Source: Gracilaria domingensis (lineage: Eukaryota > Rhodophyta > Florideophyceae > Gracilariales > Gracilariaceae). Taken from it: DNA of 64,000 bases. The notes below the pieces were generated by a model. The model saw nothing but the letters and a program-made list of their open reading frames with translations, made no database searches and was not told the DNA's origin. The position numbers and the translations under genes were made by a program. The DNA is taken from the NCBI GenBank assembly GCA_022539475.1, contig VCMS01000247.1:19596-83595 (forward strand), given 5' to 3'. This document shows positions 10,176 through 22,897 of the stretch, one piece after another. Numbering within the stretch: position 1 is the first letter of the stretch; each line of letters begins with the position of its first letter.

Positions 10176-12591
10176 GAAGAATTTGATAGTAAAGACTCCT
10201 GCGTGTACATGGCTTATATGAATGCTTTGGATGTGTGTGTTATTCTCATAGGTGCTTTTCGATCTGTGATAACCCAAAATTCTATCCAATGGGGGAAATA
10301 TAGCCCAAACCTGACCAATGTGCCAAAGATGTCTTCATTAAGGTTCGTGACAGACAGTACTGTTGAAGGGAAACGTTAGCCAACAAGAGGATTTGGGAGA
10401 TGTTAGTGCGCCACAGAAAATAATAACTGACCTTAACTCAAAGTCTTGACTTACATTGTCGATACGTCATGACCATTGAGATCGAGCAATACTGCGTTGA
10501 CAATAAAGAAAGGGAAGGAAGCATACACGAATCACATTTTTCGCCTCTGGTATTGCCGAAGTAGCAGCAAACATCAGTGCCCATTAAGGATATTTCCCTC
10601 ATAGATATGCTATAGCTTTGCCTCCGAACAGCCAACGTGTCTCATGATCCATCGGTGGTTTGAGGTCTGATCATATTAGCATTTATGTGCTGCAGCTGCT
10701 ACTGGCTAAGCAGAAAAAAGTGTTGTGCTCAAAAGAGCTTTGACTCTCTCTGCCTGTCGCCGCACTTCTTTTCCGAGTTTATGTTTACCGGCTCTGCATT
10801 CCTAGACAGTAATCGCTGAATAAAGGTGATAATAGGCACAATCAAAGCAGTCCTTTGCGCAAAAATTAAGATCGTGTTACTACGCATTTACAACGTATCA
10901 TAATGGTGCCTTGAGCCACGTACGAAGAACATTTTGGCCTCGATAGCCCGGAGGGAGGTGTGTACACACGCATTTGGAGCGGACACAGTAAGTCAAGCAA
11001 TTAGGTTGGGAAAAGTTCAAAGCTTTCGGGAACCATAGTAAGAGCGATAGTCCAGAGGGCCACTTGGGCGAGACGCAGACTTGCGGTCTGAACAACGGAG
11101 TGTGCTTGCACTGCCCTCGTGTGGCTTAAAATTGGTTCATGTAGCTCATTTGGGAACGCGCTGCCTTTGCAGTATTTTTCAAAAGTGCCGCTGTTCTAGT
11201 TGCTAGACGTAGCTCCGTACTCTATCCTTGTGGTTGTTATTACAAGGGCAGACATGCAAACGCATAGCGAGCGCATTTCAGGAGAGTCTACGCATGGAGA
11301 CACCCCGTGCGTTACTTTTGGGCTCGTGCTGGACTTCTCTTCTGCCCTCATGACAGTGTGGTACTGGAGGAACAACTTTGTACACGTTGATGTACGTATT
11401 ACAGCTGGCACATGTGTTATACACGTGTACGTATACCAAGCGTTCGATAAAATTGAGGTAAAAAGCAAAAGTGTAGGAAACGTTTGAAAACGAGACATTT
11501 TCGGATGCTGGTTTTTCGAACGAATGTATATCCCGAGCAAAACTTATCGCCTACCCTTAGTGGGTATCTGACTTCAAAGGCAAAACTTTTGAGTCAATTG
11601 AGCCAACGGTTTCCCTCGATGTCCACAGGGGTATAGACGCGCTGCATGTGACAGAGTTGATACGAGTTTCTCCAGAAAACCTCATCGATTCATATCTCTG
11701 CGTCTTTACGCTGCTTAACAGGTTGTAACAGACCAAAAGCGCTTAAGATGTTAAAAATCTGTGTAATCCAAAGCAGACCCGCCACCTGAGTTGCCACAAC
11801 TCTTAGCGCGAACTGTTTCCCACCAACGTCAGAGCTGTTAATACTACGGCAAATTCATTCCGCAATACTACACAGATATTTTGCCGACTGACTTGAGAGG
11901 GCCAGTGAGATAGACAAGCAACCACCATCCCTGGTATCAGCAAAACAGGAAACAACCAAATTTGTGAAAGCAACGAGGATTCCACGATCAACTCGACCTG
12001 TTGCACGGCTTCTCCCCAACACTCTTCACTTTCGTCTAGATCGAGAGAAAACCTACTTTGTCTCCTTGAAAACCTTTCGCAAGTCTTGTGTTGCATCTTA
12101 CACTTCTTCAAATATACTAATCCAAACCATATTAGGGCGCAGTGTTCCAAAGTCACTACTTCGACATAGATAGTATTCTTTTCTCCCTAGTATTCATCTC
12201 GCGATATCACTTTACCTATGGATGAGACCTAAATCTGAAAGGCACGGCACACGTTTCGTTATAGGCACGAAAACGCGGTGGCTACTTCAAACAATTCATG
12301 TGCGAAGCGTTTCCTAAGAGAGAACATTACATTTTAATGGAGGCATGTCGTATGACAGTGGAGTTTTTATAATTCATAAAAATTGTTCGTCAAATGTATA
12401 TATGCATGCCCTCGAACTTCGAAGAACTTCTTGAGATCCCGTTCGGATGGATTTTCTGGAATCGTGGATATTCTACGGGCGGGCCCAAATGCTTTCTTCA
12501 CACACCAGGGATCTTGTACGAGAAGAACCGGTCTGATTATATATTGACAGAGCCCAACATCCAGGGGAACATCCCCAGAGAAACACTTTGA
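10176..12591. other. No gene recognised
   Basis: No domain was recognised in any frame; the longest frames are about 115 codons and overlap frames on the opposite strand. Composition is ordinary for the window. Confidence 0.6.
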
Positions 12592-12990
12592 TATCCGCTT
12601 GATATTCCTTAGATATTCTTTGGATATCCGAGTGATTTCTCGGATATCCATCTGATTTTCGAAGTTCGATATGCGGCCGATGTACATAGGATACACGACA
12701 ATGCTCACAATATCCATACCAGTGATATTCGTCTGATTTCTGGATGTCCGAATGATGTCCGAGGAATTCTAAGAGAAGCAACTTTGGTTTTCGAAATCAT
12801 TCGTCATATCTTCTGTTATATCTTTCAAAGTATTTGATGCATGTCTCAAGGGTATCAAAAGTGTATCATTTCGTACATCATCTGTATTATCTACTGGATG
12901 TCACAGGGATATCACGGATATACGTAAGATATTCAGATGATATCCGAAAGACATCCGGATTTCAAATCTACGGGGTATCATTCGAGCATC
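12592..12990. repeat. Island of degenerate GATATCC repeats (copy 2)
   Basis: The patch is dense in GATATCC, GGATATC, GATATTC and GATGTCC, for example TTTGGATATCCGAGTG, CTCGGATATCCATCTG, GATGTCCGAATGATGTCC and GATGATATCCG. Overlapping minus-strand frames that read RISKEYLRNIKRISK-like peptides are by-products of the repeat. It resembles 8045-8450 in word content rather than in alignable sequence. Confidence 0.55.
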
Positions 12991-15900
12991 TGTATACTTC
13001 TCTGGGATCCGCAGCGGATGGACACGAGACATTCCGTTCAAAGCGCTTGTTTTGATACCGTGAAACTACTATCGTGTTTCCTGGGTCCGGCTCGGCTGGA
13101 CCTAGACTTCTGATTAGTGCACGTTTTATGTCAGGATGTACCGTATGACGGAAGAATGATTGACGCACTTGTGATTGTGACTGTCTCCGAGAAGATATTC
13201 GACTGCCTCTCGTCTGTCAAATGTTCGAAATACCTTTTCAGAAACGTAAACGCAGGTTTGAAATGATTTGGAAGGCCCCTAGCTAAGACACACTCTAAAT
13301 GAAAGCCTTTTGAACTAATCCCATGTGCGTTCGGCTGTAGGGGTTCTGGAGTTCGGCACCAGTTTTGTCTTGTATTCCACTGTATTGTTGGAATCAGTAA
13401 CTTTCATCCCTTCACTCAGAAAATATACAGCTTCAGAATGGAGTTCTCTAGATCGCCCATTAACTGAACTTATTTCGTTGGTCTCGAGAGAAATGGAGTC
13501 CGGCTCTAATCCACGTGCGTCTGGCACTATAACACTCGGAAGCATCACTTGGGCAAGCTGGTTGGGTGGAACTCCTTCTTGTTGGGAACTGAAGTCCGTC
13601 AAATCCTGCCTGAGCTGAGCTCTTCCACGAAAGTGCTGTGGGGCAATGTTTTCAACATGCTTATTTGTGGAAGAGTACGCACACTATGTTGACTTCGTGA
13701 AGTGTTTCATTTTCTTCTGTAGACCCTTTTCGAATACAGCCAAAGTCCCTCATATGATCTCCGACGTGATCCTTGAGCCAGTGGAGCTTGTGTTGACAGC
13801 TGAATTCATAACTGTAGTTACAGCTTTTGCTCCGTAAAGCTAGGATCTTTAAGATGTTCTAAGTCATGTTCATTGCGATGAGCGTTACACGGAGGTTGAT
13901 GATGCCAAATATCTCTCTCTACATCATATCTGTCTTGAGGCACGCTTTCAGAGCTGGGCCACGATCAGGGCAAGTTTCTAGAGCCATTTTCATAACTGCG
14001 TACCAATGGAAGGGCAATGAAGTCTTCGAAACTTTCCTGACATTCCGGGTTGGCCTTCATTTTCATTCAGCCGAAAAGGGCACAGATAGCCGAGCCTTGA
14101 TGATTTTGGGAGATATATCATTCTTTGGTTTTCGAGGCGGACATTCATTGAGTTAGAAATTCTCCTATATTCGTTGAAATTCGAAAATGTGTGCTGGCAA
14201 TCATCAGATATTTGTCTCACAATGCCTAGGTTGCATGTGTGAATTTTATCACTTGAACAGTGAATGAGGAGAGCTCCACAGTCTGTTACGTGCGGAAATT
14301 GAGGGCCGAAATTCCAAAGGCGAGGTTCTTGCAAACAACTGTTTCGCTTTTTCAGCAAGTTCTCCCTTGGAAATGTTTCGCGATCCTTTATGCCACTGCG
14401 GCCAAAGCTCCTCGTTCTTTGCCACATTTATTTTCCACTCAATTGTTTGGCATATTTTGCTATTCTCTGCTCTTAGACTGGATTTTTGAATCAGCAAAAC
14501 CTTCTGCTCGCTGTCTCCAATTTTCTTCTTTCGTTGATCAATACAAAATTGCTCGCTTTCCGGACCGCATACCAAAGTGTCCGTTAATTTCGTTCCCAAC
14601 GAGGCCATTTACAGTTCCGAATCTTCTCGTGGTACATGAAGACGAGAGGGCATCATAAAAGAAGGGCAGTCAAATACTCTCCCAGCAGCTTTGAGGCAAA
14701 GGGAGGCACGCTCCTGTTCTTGGTGGGGATGTGAGCTACTAGTCTTGGATATACATGGAGGCCTTCCACTACCAGGCCTATATGGGAATAACGTGCTACG
14801 TCTCACAAACGAAGGAACAGAAATCGTTGCATCAGCGAGGGTCTCTGAATTCTTGTGTGTGCAAGACTGAGCTGATCATGTGCTCGATCAAGCGTCGGAG
14901 GAATCCCTACCTCAACCCGGTGCGCTGATCCTCCTGCTATGTTCGAGAGGCGTACATGTATATTGTTGGCGCTTCCGGACCCAGTGTTTGAAAGGATATG
15001 GACGTCGATGTACAAGTCAAATACTAGGATCCTTTCCACTTCACTCAAATCTCCACTTTACTCTCCATTGCATCCGAGTTGAATATAGAAGAGCGTATGC
15101 GTTGATCTCCAACATTGGTTTCTGCCAAGTCTACAATTTTGAAACACCGCCTGCAACTGTCAGTAACTAGAGAAGGACAGGCATTAATGGACAAACAATC
15201 CTGAACTGTTTACTTTAGAGTCTGTGGGAAATGGAGCTTGGTGCCAACCTTCTCCTGCGACCGAAGCCTTTCTGGTTTTGCAAAGATATGCGGAAAAGTC
15301 TTTCGGAGACGAGAACGGCCTTTAGACGTGTTGGAAATGTTCTGCCACTCTGGACACCATTAGTTTCACGACATGGAACAATGACTAATCACAACCAGCT
15401 TACACGCAGGCTTCCCCTCAAAAGGTCAACAGGTCAATACATGAAGGGTGCAAGGCCTCTATCTTAGGTTCTACGTCGTCAAACGTAGAAAAGAGTGACA
15501 CAGAACGATTTTAGAAGGAGTTGTAAAACTCCGTGACATCTCAAGCTAATTCGCGAGCATGGTCAAGACCCAGCTTATGCCCATCGATATCTGTTGAAGA
15601 TGGATCAAAGAATCTCCTCCCCACCCCATACGTGTCTGGAAATCCAATTGAACTCTCACGTGTGTCAGGGAGACATGCTGTGTTATTATCAGTGAAAATT
15701 TGGGCTTTGTTCGACGAAGAAAATAGACGAGTTCTTTGCGAAAGTGTGTGGCCGTTTTTTCAGACATGTTTATGTGAGCGACTGATATGACAGTTGAGTT
15801 CTATTATGTCAGAGTATTTCTTCGTACAAAAGAATAATTCGAACATCATTACAGACAAGGACGCGGAGGAAAGCTCCCTCTGAAGACCAGCAAGGTCTAT

Positions 15901-18649
15901 CCTACCTTGCTTCCTGCAGGATATAGTTGAGTGAATTGTTACGTACTCGTTAGCTTTACTCAGACGAAAATGCTCTGGTTATGCACTCATTTGCTTTACC
16001 TTTCGCTTCGTTCAGGTGCTGGACTGGAAGCTTCAAATTCAGTTTGGTTTAAATGCTACGAATTGTGATATCTGAGTGTTCTCGACTGGAGCACTTCCAC
16101 AAACTCTACTCCCAGATTCCGCGAATCCTAGTTGCGAACTTTTGGCGCCGCAACTCACTCTACAGCAGTTCGAGCTGACATCTTTTCATCAGAAGATAGA
16201 TTGCCCGATACTATTACCAAGAAACAGAAGACCCTCGGCTCCAACAATGTATCCAGCAGCAGAGAGAAGCGAGCAAGAAGATAATCCACGGCACCCACCA
16301 GGGTCCCAAATACGTCTGACGCTTTGAGAAACGACATGTGGCGAACAGAGTGCGAAACGTGATTCGTGACTTTGCGGACGAAGATGAACACAACTTCCGG
16401 ATTGCACAGCTCAGTACAAATGCGCATCGTCCGGACTTTCCTATTCCGAGGTTTTCTCGGCCGAGGTCATGGAGGGCAACAGAAGAGCTTTCAGTGGGTC
16501 ATGCCAGAGATATTGTGGAACAAGTTGCAACGCTTGGGCCCGATAGGAGAAAATCCTCGCAACAAGGGATCACTTTGCTCATGTAGCGGAAACTCATGCA
16601 TCTCCTGCGCTGTCCGCGCAGGTTTCGAGAAGGATTCCTGGTATCACAGAAGGCCAAGCTGGCAGTCGTCCTGCAATTCACACAACCCCTACAAGGAACA
16701 GATCAACAATGCGAAGAAGGCTACAAATTCCTCTTACCAGTCGAGAGCATCTAGTACAAAGGTATGGAATGTTGACAGCTCTCACCAGTATGAATAGAAA
16801 CCTCAGTGAAGGTCTAGATCCAATTTCTGTTACGTCTGATTTGTTGGTGGCGAAGGACGAAAGCGCGAACAAGAAAAAGCAGCGTGGAGACATAAGATGC
16901 TCCATCAAGCACGTAGAATGTCTGACAGCATTCTGAAATCACAGAATCATAACAACTATCAGGAACCAGGTATCGAACAGGTGAAAAGCTTAATGATTTT
17001 CAATGACGTGTGGTTCACACTGTAATGTCTACTCATCTCTCCATAAATAACCAAGGATTCGAAGCAATACTGTTGCATGCTGTAGAGCGCCGAAGAAGCA
17101 AAAGTAAGGTTCTGTTGACTTCTTATCATCATATTACTAGGTCTGCGTTTGTAACCGGTGTACTAACTGTTCTATCTCGAATTCACCATGATTAGGCTAA
17201 TGAATACGTTCGATTGAAGACTGCAGCAGACGTTCTGCTCCCAGGTGGGGGTTCCGATTTGTTCGTACCTTGTGTAGCAGAGTTTAGTTCGCTCTCTACC
17301 GCATTTTTCCTTGAATTGGCTCGTTTTGTTTTTGGAAAACTCACCAGCTCTGAGCAAAATCACTAGTTTTTAGTGGTGCAGGTTGCAACTCGTCGAAGGG
17401 AAACGCAGTGCTTTCAGAGAGTAGAGACATTCATTGGAAGGGGCTAAAACCGACTGCAAGAGCTCAAATGTTATACGTTTTTCTTATTTTCTTGTATCAA
17501 TAGCTAGTTTATAATTTTTCAGTTCTCTACGTCGATGCCTAATTGTATTGATTTGAAAAGTATTAACAAACTCCGCCTGTCTACCTACATGAAACCATGA
17601 AAACATGATACGAGTATTCTACGATCAAGGAACTGGAGCAATGAGGAGAGGCAATAGGCTGGGAAGGGGATTTTAATGAGTAAGAGCTATTTAACTGATC
17701 CAGGTCATAACAGTGTCTGGCGAAAATGGTGCTTGGTTGCAACAGAAGAGGCATTCGATACTGCTCTCTCTCTCTCTCTCTGCAATTTCGGCAATATATG
17801 TTCTGGTTCCAGATCGCGACACGGGTCATTTGCGCCCAAATAAAAGCGCACAGGCATGCCGGCACAAGAACATTTGATAGGTACTTAGTCGATAGGCTTT
17901 GTTGTGATGAAGGCAAGTTCAACAATTGGTGTTTCTCAGCCAACAAGCATATACTGATTCCTATCCGGTTTTGTGAAATGTCTTCAAGCCATTGGAAAAA
18001 ACTCCGATGAGTAAGTAGAGAAACTATAGAACTTCACATGATCCGTACTGGGCGAAGCAAAGTTTTGAGTTTGGAAACCATTTGATGGAAGAAAATTGCA
18101 TCGAAAATAGTATTGATGTGCGTCTCTCCGAAGCTAACGTCCTCTTTGGGCAAATCGTCGGGAATGGTCTTCTCTCACAAGAAGTGTTGAGAAAGTTGGA
18201 AAGTTGTATGGTACTTTGATTTTGAGGAACAGTCGCATCGTCTGTTCCAACGTGGCTCGCGGATTTAGATATAACAGATCGTTAGATATCTGTTTATTGA
18301 ATACTAACGGATATGATTTTCTGTATTGTGAACTATTGCTGGGAAAAAGGAACCACAATTGGTTCCTTTTGCATAGACTGTGACAAACGTAGAAGCATGT
18401 ATTGCTTTACCATTTTGTGCGGCGCTAGCGAATGTCGCAGTAAAACGCGGACTGGGGCTTAGAGAGGTTCTAAGCCAATTTTTCGATATTGTCAGTGCGA
18501 TTTGGTTGCAACCGAAAAATGAAACAAAAGCTCAATGAATTTTCTCTCGAACGCTCTTGTCAAACAGCAAACGCCAAAAACTTTGTCTGTCACAAGCGTC
18601 TGCTCCCTTTTCTTGCTTAATTCGGAGAAAGCCAAAAGTAGTCAGCTTT
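12991..18649. other. Long stretch without a recognised gene
   Basis: I could assign no protein here. Weakly coding-looking frames occur on plus at 16076-16800, where an 82-codon frame and an overlapping 143-codon frame read plausible mixed sequence, and on minus at 13990-14608. None has a recognisable motif or an uninterrupted length above about 145 codons. They may be decayed element sequence. Confidence 0.5.
17764..17781. repeat. (CT)9 microsatellite
   Basis: Nine uninterrupted CT units followed by TGCAATTTC. A simple dinucleotide repeat in non-coding sequence. Confidence 0.9.
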
Positions 18650-19275
18650 TTCGGTATAACATAGATCTATGGAGTAAATTTGACTCCAAGAAACGCATAT
18701 TGTGCAGCAGTCGCAACAACCAGAATCCCTCTAAGAAGAACAAACGCTTCAATCTCGAATCTCAACAAGCCAGCGGATGTGAAAAGCCTTTGTTGAAATT
18801 TTATTTGAGCTTTTCAAAACACATGTTTCGCGATGATCTCCGATCTCAGCACGGTCACATCCTTTACAATTACGAAGAGTAACTTTTCAACTCCCGATAC
18901 AGTTCTTCTTATTCTACATTCTTACTCTGCCATATTTCATAAACCTTTTTCTTCTCTCACACTCAGACATGCGGAAGGTAACCAAAGCAACGCCACATAT
19001 GCCTGAAAAAACCATAAGAGAATCATGTTTTATCCGAGGGCGAGTACGGGGAGTGCACGGGTTTATTTAGAAAATTGTTGTTCATTTATGGTGTGTGGAG
19101 GTCGCGCGCCCGGGGTAGATTGCAATTTCAAATACACAATTTTCTAAATAAACGCGTGCAACCCTCGTACTTTCCCTTTTGATTGTTCTAGGGAAAGCGG
19201 TCAAGATATAGGACAAGACTTTTGGCTACTACCAACCTCAATGTTTCATCAAACAGCATCTTGCATATCCTTGGA
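18650..19275 (+). repeat. Dispersed repeat, copy A, split by a MITE
   Basis: This segment aligns with the reverse complement of about 31510-31945, including the block that reads SKFDSKKRILCSS in both copies. The match runs to about 19005, is interrupted by 19012-19193, and resumes with CAAGATA-AGGA-AAGACT and GGCTACTACCAACC at 19204-19245. Copy B lacks the interruption and so represents the empty site. The interrupted frames in both copies suggest decayed coding sequence of an element, but I do not recognise the protein. Confidence 0.7.
19012..19193. mobile_element. 182-bp CCCTA-type MITE inserted in the dispersed repeat
   Basis: The termini are inverted: left CCATAAGAGAATCA, right (read inward) CCCTAGAACAATCA, followed by a better-conserved inner arm (GTTTATTTAGAAAATTG at about 19061-19077 and its complement at 19137-19153). 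It is flanked by AAA on both sides. Its absence from the paralogous repeat copy at 31.5-31.9 kb confirms that it is an insertion. The 3-bp duplication and C(C/A)CTA-like ends fit CACTA-related non-autonomous elements. Confidence 0.7.
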
Positions 19276-19442
19276 TTTGTGACCTACAGTAGTGCAAGTG
19301 TAGCGCAAAAGGATTCTCGACTTTGTTCCACAACAAGGGTGGATGGATAACCTACTTTGAGTATGTTCGCAAAAACAAATGGTCTACATGTTCATTCTAC
19401 ATACTAAATTTTATTCTTTGCAGAAAACAATTCGCAAAAAAA

Positions 19443-19723
19443 CCCTATAAACCATGGTTATCGCCGAAATATGGCCAATATGTGACCGAAATGTTGGCCT
19501 ATAAGTCGAAAACTCGTGAGAGCATATATCTCGTCAAGATAAGAAGTTTTTGTCTTCATGCATTTGGCCAAAATATGGCGGAAATATGGCCCATATATGG
19601 CCGCATTGAAGAACAAGAAATACCTATCTTGCTGAGATACGCGTTCTCACAAAATTTCGACTTATACGCCAACATTTTGGTCACATATCGGCCATATTTC
19701 GGCCATAACCGGGGTTTATAGGG
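19443..19723. mobile_element. 281-bp hairpin MITE (near-perfect palindrome)
   Basis: The left arm from 19443 begins CCCTATAAACC and the right arm ends GGTTTATAGGG at 19723. The two arms, each about 125-140 bp, align along almost their full length (about 80 per cent by eye) with the centre near 19580. AAA flanks both ends. The internal word CCGAAATATGGCC recurs in both arms. A 132-codon frame crossing it is a by-product of the palindrome. The ends and duplication resemble those of the 182-bp MITE just upstream. Confidence 0.8.
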
Positions 19724-19726
19724 AAA

Positions 19727-22248
19727 TGAGCCACTGCCATCGTCAAGGCATACTAATGAAGAATTAGCTATTCTAGAACTGTCTGCTTCGAGTTCGGAAA
19801 TCGAACGTACTGAGGTTCCTCATGATACAAACCAAATTCAGTGAGATCGAAGCACGTCTTTGAAGCGCCAATAGTTTGTCCTTGGCTCACGAGATTTGTA
19901 TGTTAGCAGTGAACCAAATCCATAAAGGTACATATCCGATTCTTGCCCAGGATTGTATTTATGTTTCAACGTCCCTCTCCATTAGTTCTAAAGATTTGCA
20001 GCTCACATGAATATCCGCTCCAAGTACGCCCGATACTCATTCTTATATTCACATTCATGACCGTAGCGCTTCAAATTCTCCTCTTTCATTCCTTCTCGCT
20101 GTGTGTTACACAACACAGATCGTCCATCTCTTTACTTTTGATATAGAACTCTTCTCAATCCGGGCCTAACGACATAACCCTCGCTTCGCAGAATCAAGCT
20201 CCGTCTCAACGTCTGCTTCAGGTAGTGTTGTTCCGTAGTCTCGTCTTAGCATCACTTCTGGGTTAAAGTCTCCGGAAGAAAGGCTTATGAAAGACCTGTG
20301 CCCCATCTTTCCCGCGGAGAGGTATTTTGGTTATCGCTTATTGTGCGAATTAGTTCGAGACTGCAGTGACTAAAAATAACGGCAGTGGACTGGACGTGAA
20401 CCAGGAGACAAAGCTGGCAAAAAGGTTCAAAATATCTAACTACGCGGAAAGGCTTCGCATAACTCCGGCGCCCGAAAGGGCAGAACTTCCATCTTCCTCG
20501 TTCGCCATATCCGAAAACGCCGCTTCAACTATAACTTCCGAGACTGTCTCCCCATTAGCGATCTTCTCATTGTTTTTTCGACGATGGGGTTTATGTCAAA
20601 GTAAGAGACAAAATCCTCAGTACTTATTGGAAGGGCTGATGGCGGTTGTCCTTGAGTCGCTGTCGTGTGCCCTGCAGCTCCCGGGTAGGCCCCAGCAGTA
20701 GCCGTCGTACATTTAGCCGTCGACCTTAATTCGTTCTCACCACAGCGTCGCTTTCGTAAGTTCGATGCGCGATTAAAGGCGCAGAAAATGATTTCCTTAC
20801 CTTTGAGGGGGTGCAGCCTCCTGCTGGAGGGGATCGAATCCTTCCTTGGAGAATGAAACTTCTTTCCACAGTGGAAGAAGACAAGGTCACCTACAAATTG
20901 CGGAGAGCAAAATCACGCAGCCACACATTTACTTTGAAATGCATCCAGTAGACCACAAGCATGTTTCGAAAAGCTACCAACGCTTCTTCTCGCATTGAAA
21001 TAACTGGCCGCGACCTCCAAAAATGCCTCGCAAAGCTGAATTCTCAAACAGACGGTGCACAGCACCATCGACACCCCCCGAGCTCGGCATTTTTTGAATT
21101 GCAGGGAACATAGTTGACATACCGTATGAACGGAGCTGCTTCAAGACATGATTTATACATTCTGTGATTTCGGCGTTCAAGCTGCGAATATCTAAAATGT
21201 AGACAACGAAGTGCAGGGAGTTCAGTAGCAGTATTTGCCGCGAGTCTTTCTGCAGTCGACCCCGGAAAGACTACATAACTTCGCTCTTTCACTCGGCTGT
21301 AAAAAAGTAGTCAACTGCAAAGCGTGCTTCTTGTCCGGGTTGTCTGATTGCAAGGTTCACCTCTGATACAACTGAGCTGCCGTCATCAAATATGCAAAGC
21401 TATTTTCGCATGATGCGAAACACGTTGAAAAAGAAAATCTCGAATGTGTAGTCGTCCTGAAGAGTTACTTTAAAATTATCACTGCGGCGGGGGGGTTCCT
21501 GTTACCGTACAGGTTCTTTTAGAACTCAGGACAGTCTACAAGCTTCGGTTACACAGGCTTGACTTCGATAAAGAAATGCAGCATTCCCTCCGAGCTTGCA
21601 AAGCGAGTGACCGCCATTTTCATGGGTAGCACCTCAGTTCTGATCGGAAGCAGTCTACCATACTGATCTACATCCGTGTTTCTGATCGTTTAGCCGGTAC
21701 TCCAAAGATTAATGTTGAATCGATCCTTTAGCTGTTTGAAACAAAAATAGAGCTTCGAATGTTTTCGCAAGTCAATTTATACCGCAGATCAGTAGATAAT
21801 ATATAACACACCCATTGTAGTTCACCCACGTCCTACATAAGATGAATAGCGATGCCGCTCATATCCTGATTGGCGTTAATATGGTGGTGTTTTCTGATAA
21901 TATCCTCTTTGGCCTCAACACAAGACGCAGTATTGCCGCTAACAACACCACTTATTCGCGTCATACTTCCGAAGTCACGGAACACTGTGTCAACAATATC
22001 AGCGTATGGCACAGAGTCGCAACTGGTGGCTCTCGTGTATACGGACCGCAAAGAAAACGTCATTCTTGAGCGATCGACGTCCGTTATATTCGGAAGCAAA
22101 TTGGCCACATTTTCAGAGTTGGTGTCAGTCCATCTGTCGAAAATCGTGTTACATACGCTTCGCGCAGCATGGAAGTAATTACGGATTTGACAATACTCAG
22201 CCTTTGGCATAGTAGCCCTCTATGTTTTTTTTTAGGCATCAAAATAAG
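19727..22248. other. No gene recognised; two weak minus-strand frames
   Basis: Minus-strand frames at 20974-21180 and 21833-22210 (125 codons) have a plausibly coding composition, for example LNAEITECINHVLKQLRSYG and TIFDRWTDTNSENVANLLP. I recognise no domain, and they are separated by stops. They may be fragments of one decayed protein. The plus-strand frame at 20366-20701 is equally anonymous. Confidence 0.4.
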
Positions 22249-22893
22249 AAATGTTTGGGGTTTGGGCATCACGCACGGATATAAATTGGATGGATTATCA
22301 GAAATTGGAGGGCGATACGGAGCGGAATGGAGGATTGAAATCGCCTCATACGGCCCTATTTAGGGTGCTAAAAAGGAATGTGTTCTGAGTGTGGGAGGAA
22401 TTTGGAAGGGTACTGCAAGTGTCATATTGCACTCAAAACAGCGTAACATGCAGTGAAAACAACTTCAGCACACACTCACAGGACATTCAAAAGAGTGAAA
22501 AAATTGATAGCTTATAAGAAATATTTTCAGAATTGTGAGCGTAGCATGAATGCAAGAGGGTGTTCAAGACCCTCAAATTACATTCATTACGCCTTCCGCG
22601 CAAACTTTTTTTGAGACGGAGCAAAATAAAAAATTTTTTTTTTCACTCTTGTGAATGTCACGTGAATGTGTGCTGATGTTGCTCTCACTGCATGTTAGGC
22701 TGTTTTGAGTGCAATATGACACTTACACTATCCTTTCACGTTCCTCTCACACTCAGAGCAGATTCCTTTTTGGCACCCTAAATGGTTCGTATGAGGCGGT
22801 TTTAGTCCTCCATTCCGCTCCATATCGCGCTTTTATTTTTGAGAATCCATCCAATTTATATCCACGTGTGATCCACAGACCTCAAAAACATCT
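22249..22893. mobile_element. 645-bp element with ~258-bp terminal inverted repeats
   Basis: The left arm at about 22249-22505 and right arm at about 22635-22893 are inverted copies. They share long blocks such as GATATAAATTGGATGGATT, GGAGCGGAATGGAGGA, CGCCTCATACG and GTCATATTGCACTCAAAACA. Both arms end near an ATGTTT motif, and TAAG occurs on both outer sides (22245-22248 and 22894-22897), a possible 4-bp duplication. The 130-bp centre is AT-rich and non-coding. This is a non-autonomous fold-back element of unassigned superfamily. Confidence 0.75.
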
Positions 22894-22897
22894 TAAG

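Noticed and set aside
12367-12781. Two overlapping minus-strand frames of 102-116 codons with repetitive RISKEY-like peptides
   Set aside because: They lie in the degenerate GATATCC island and the peptide repetition is a by-product of the repeat. Both frames are open in parallel, which argues against coding.
19323-19721. 132-codon plus-strand frame
   Set aside because: It runs through the hairpin MITE; its repeated peptide pattern is explained by the palindrome and CCGAAATATGGCC words, not by coding.
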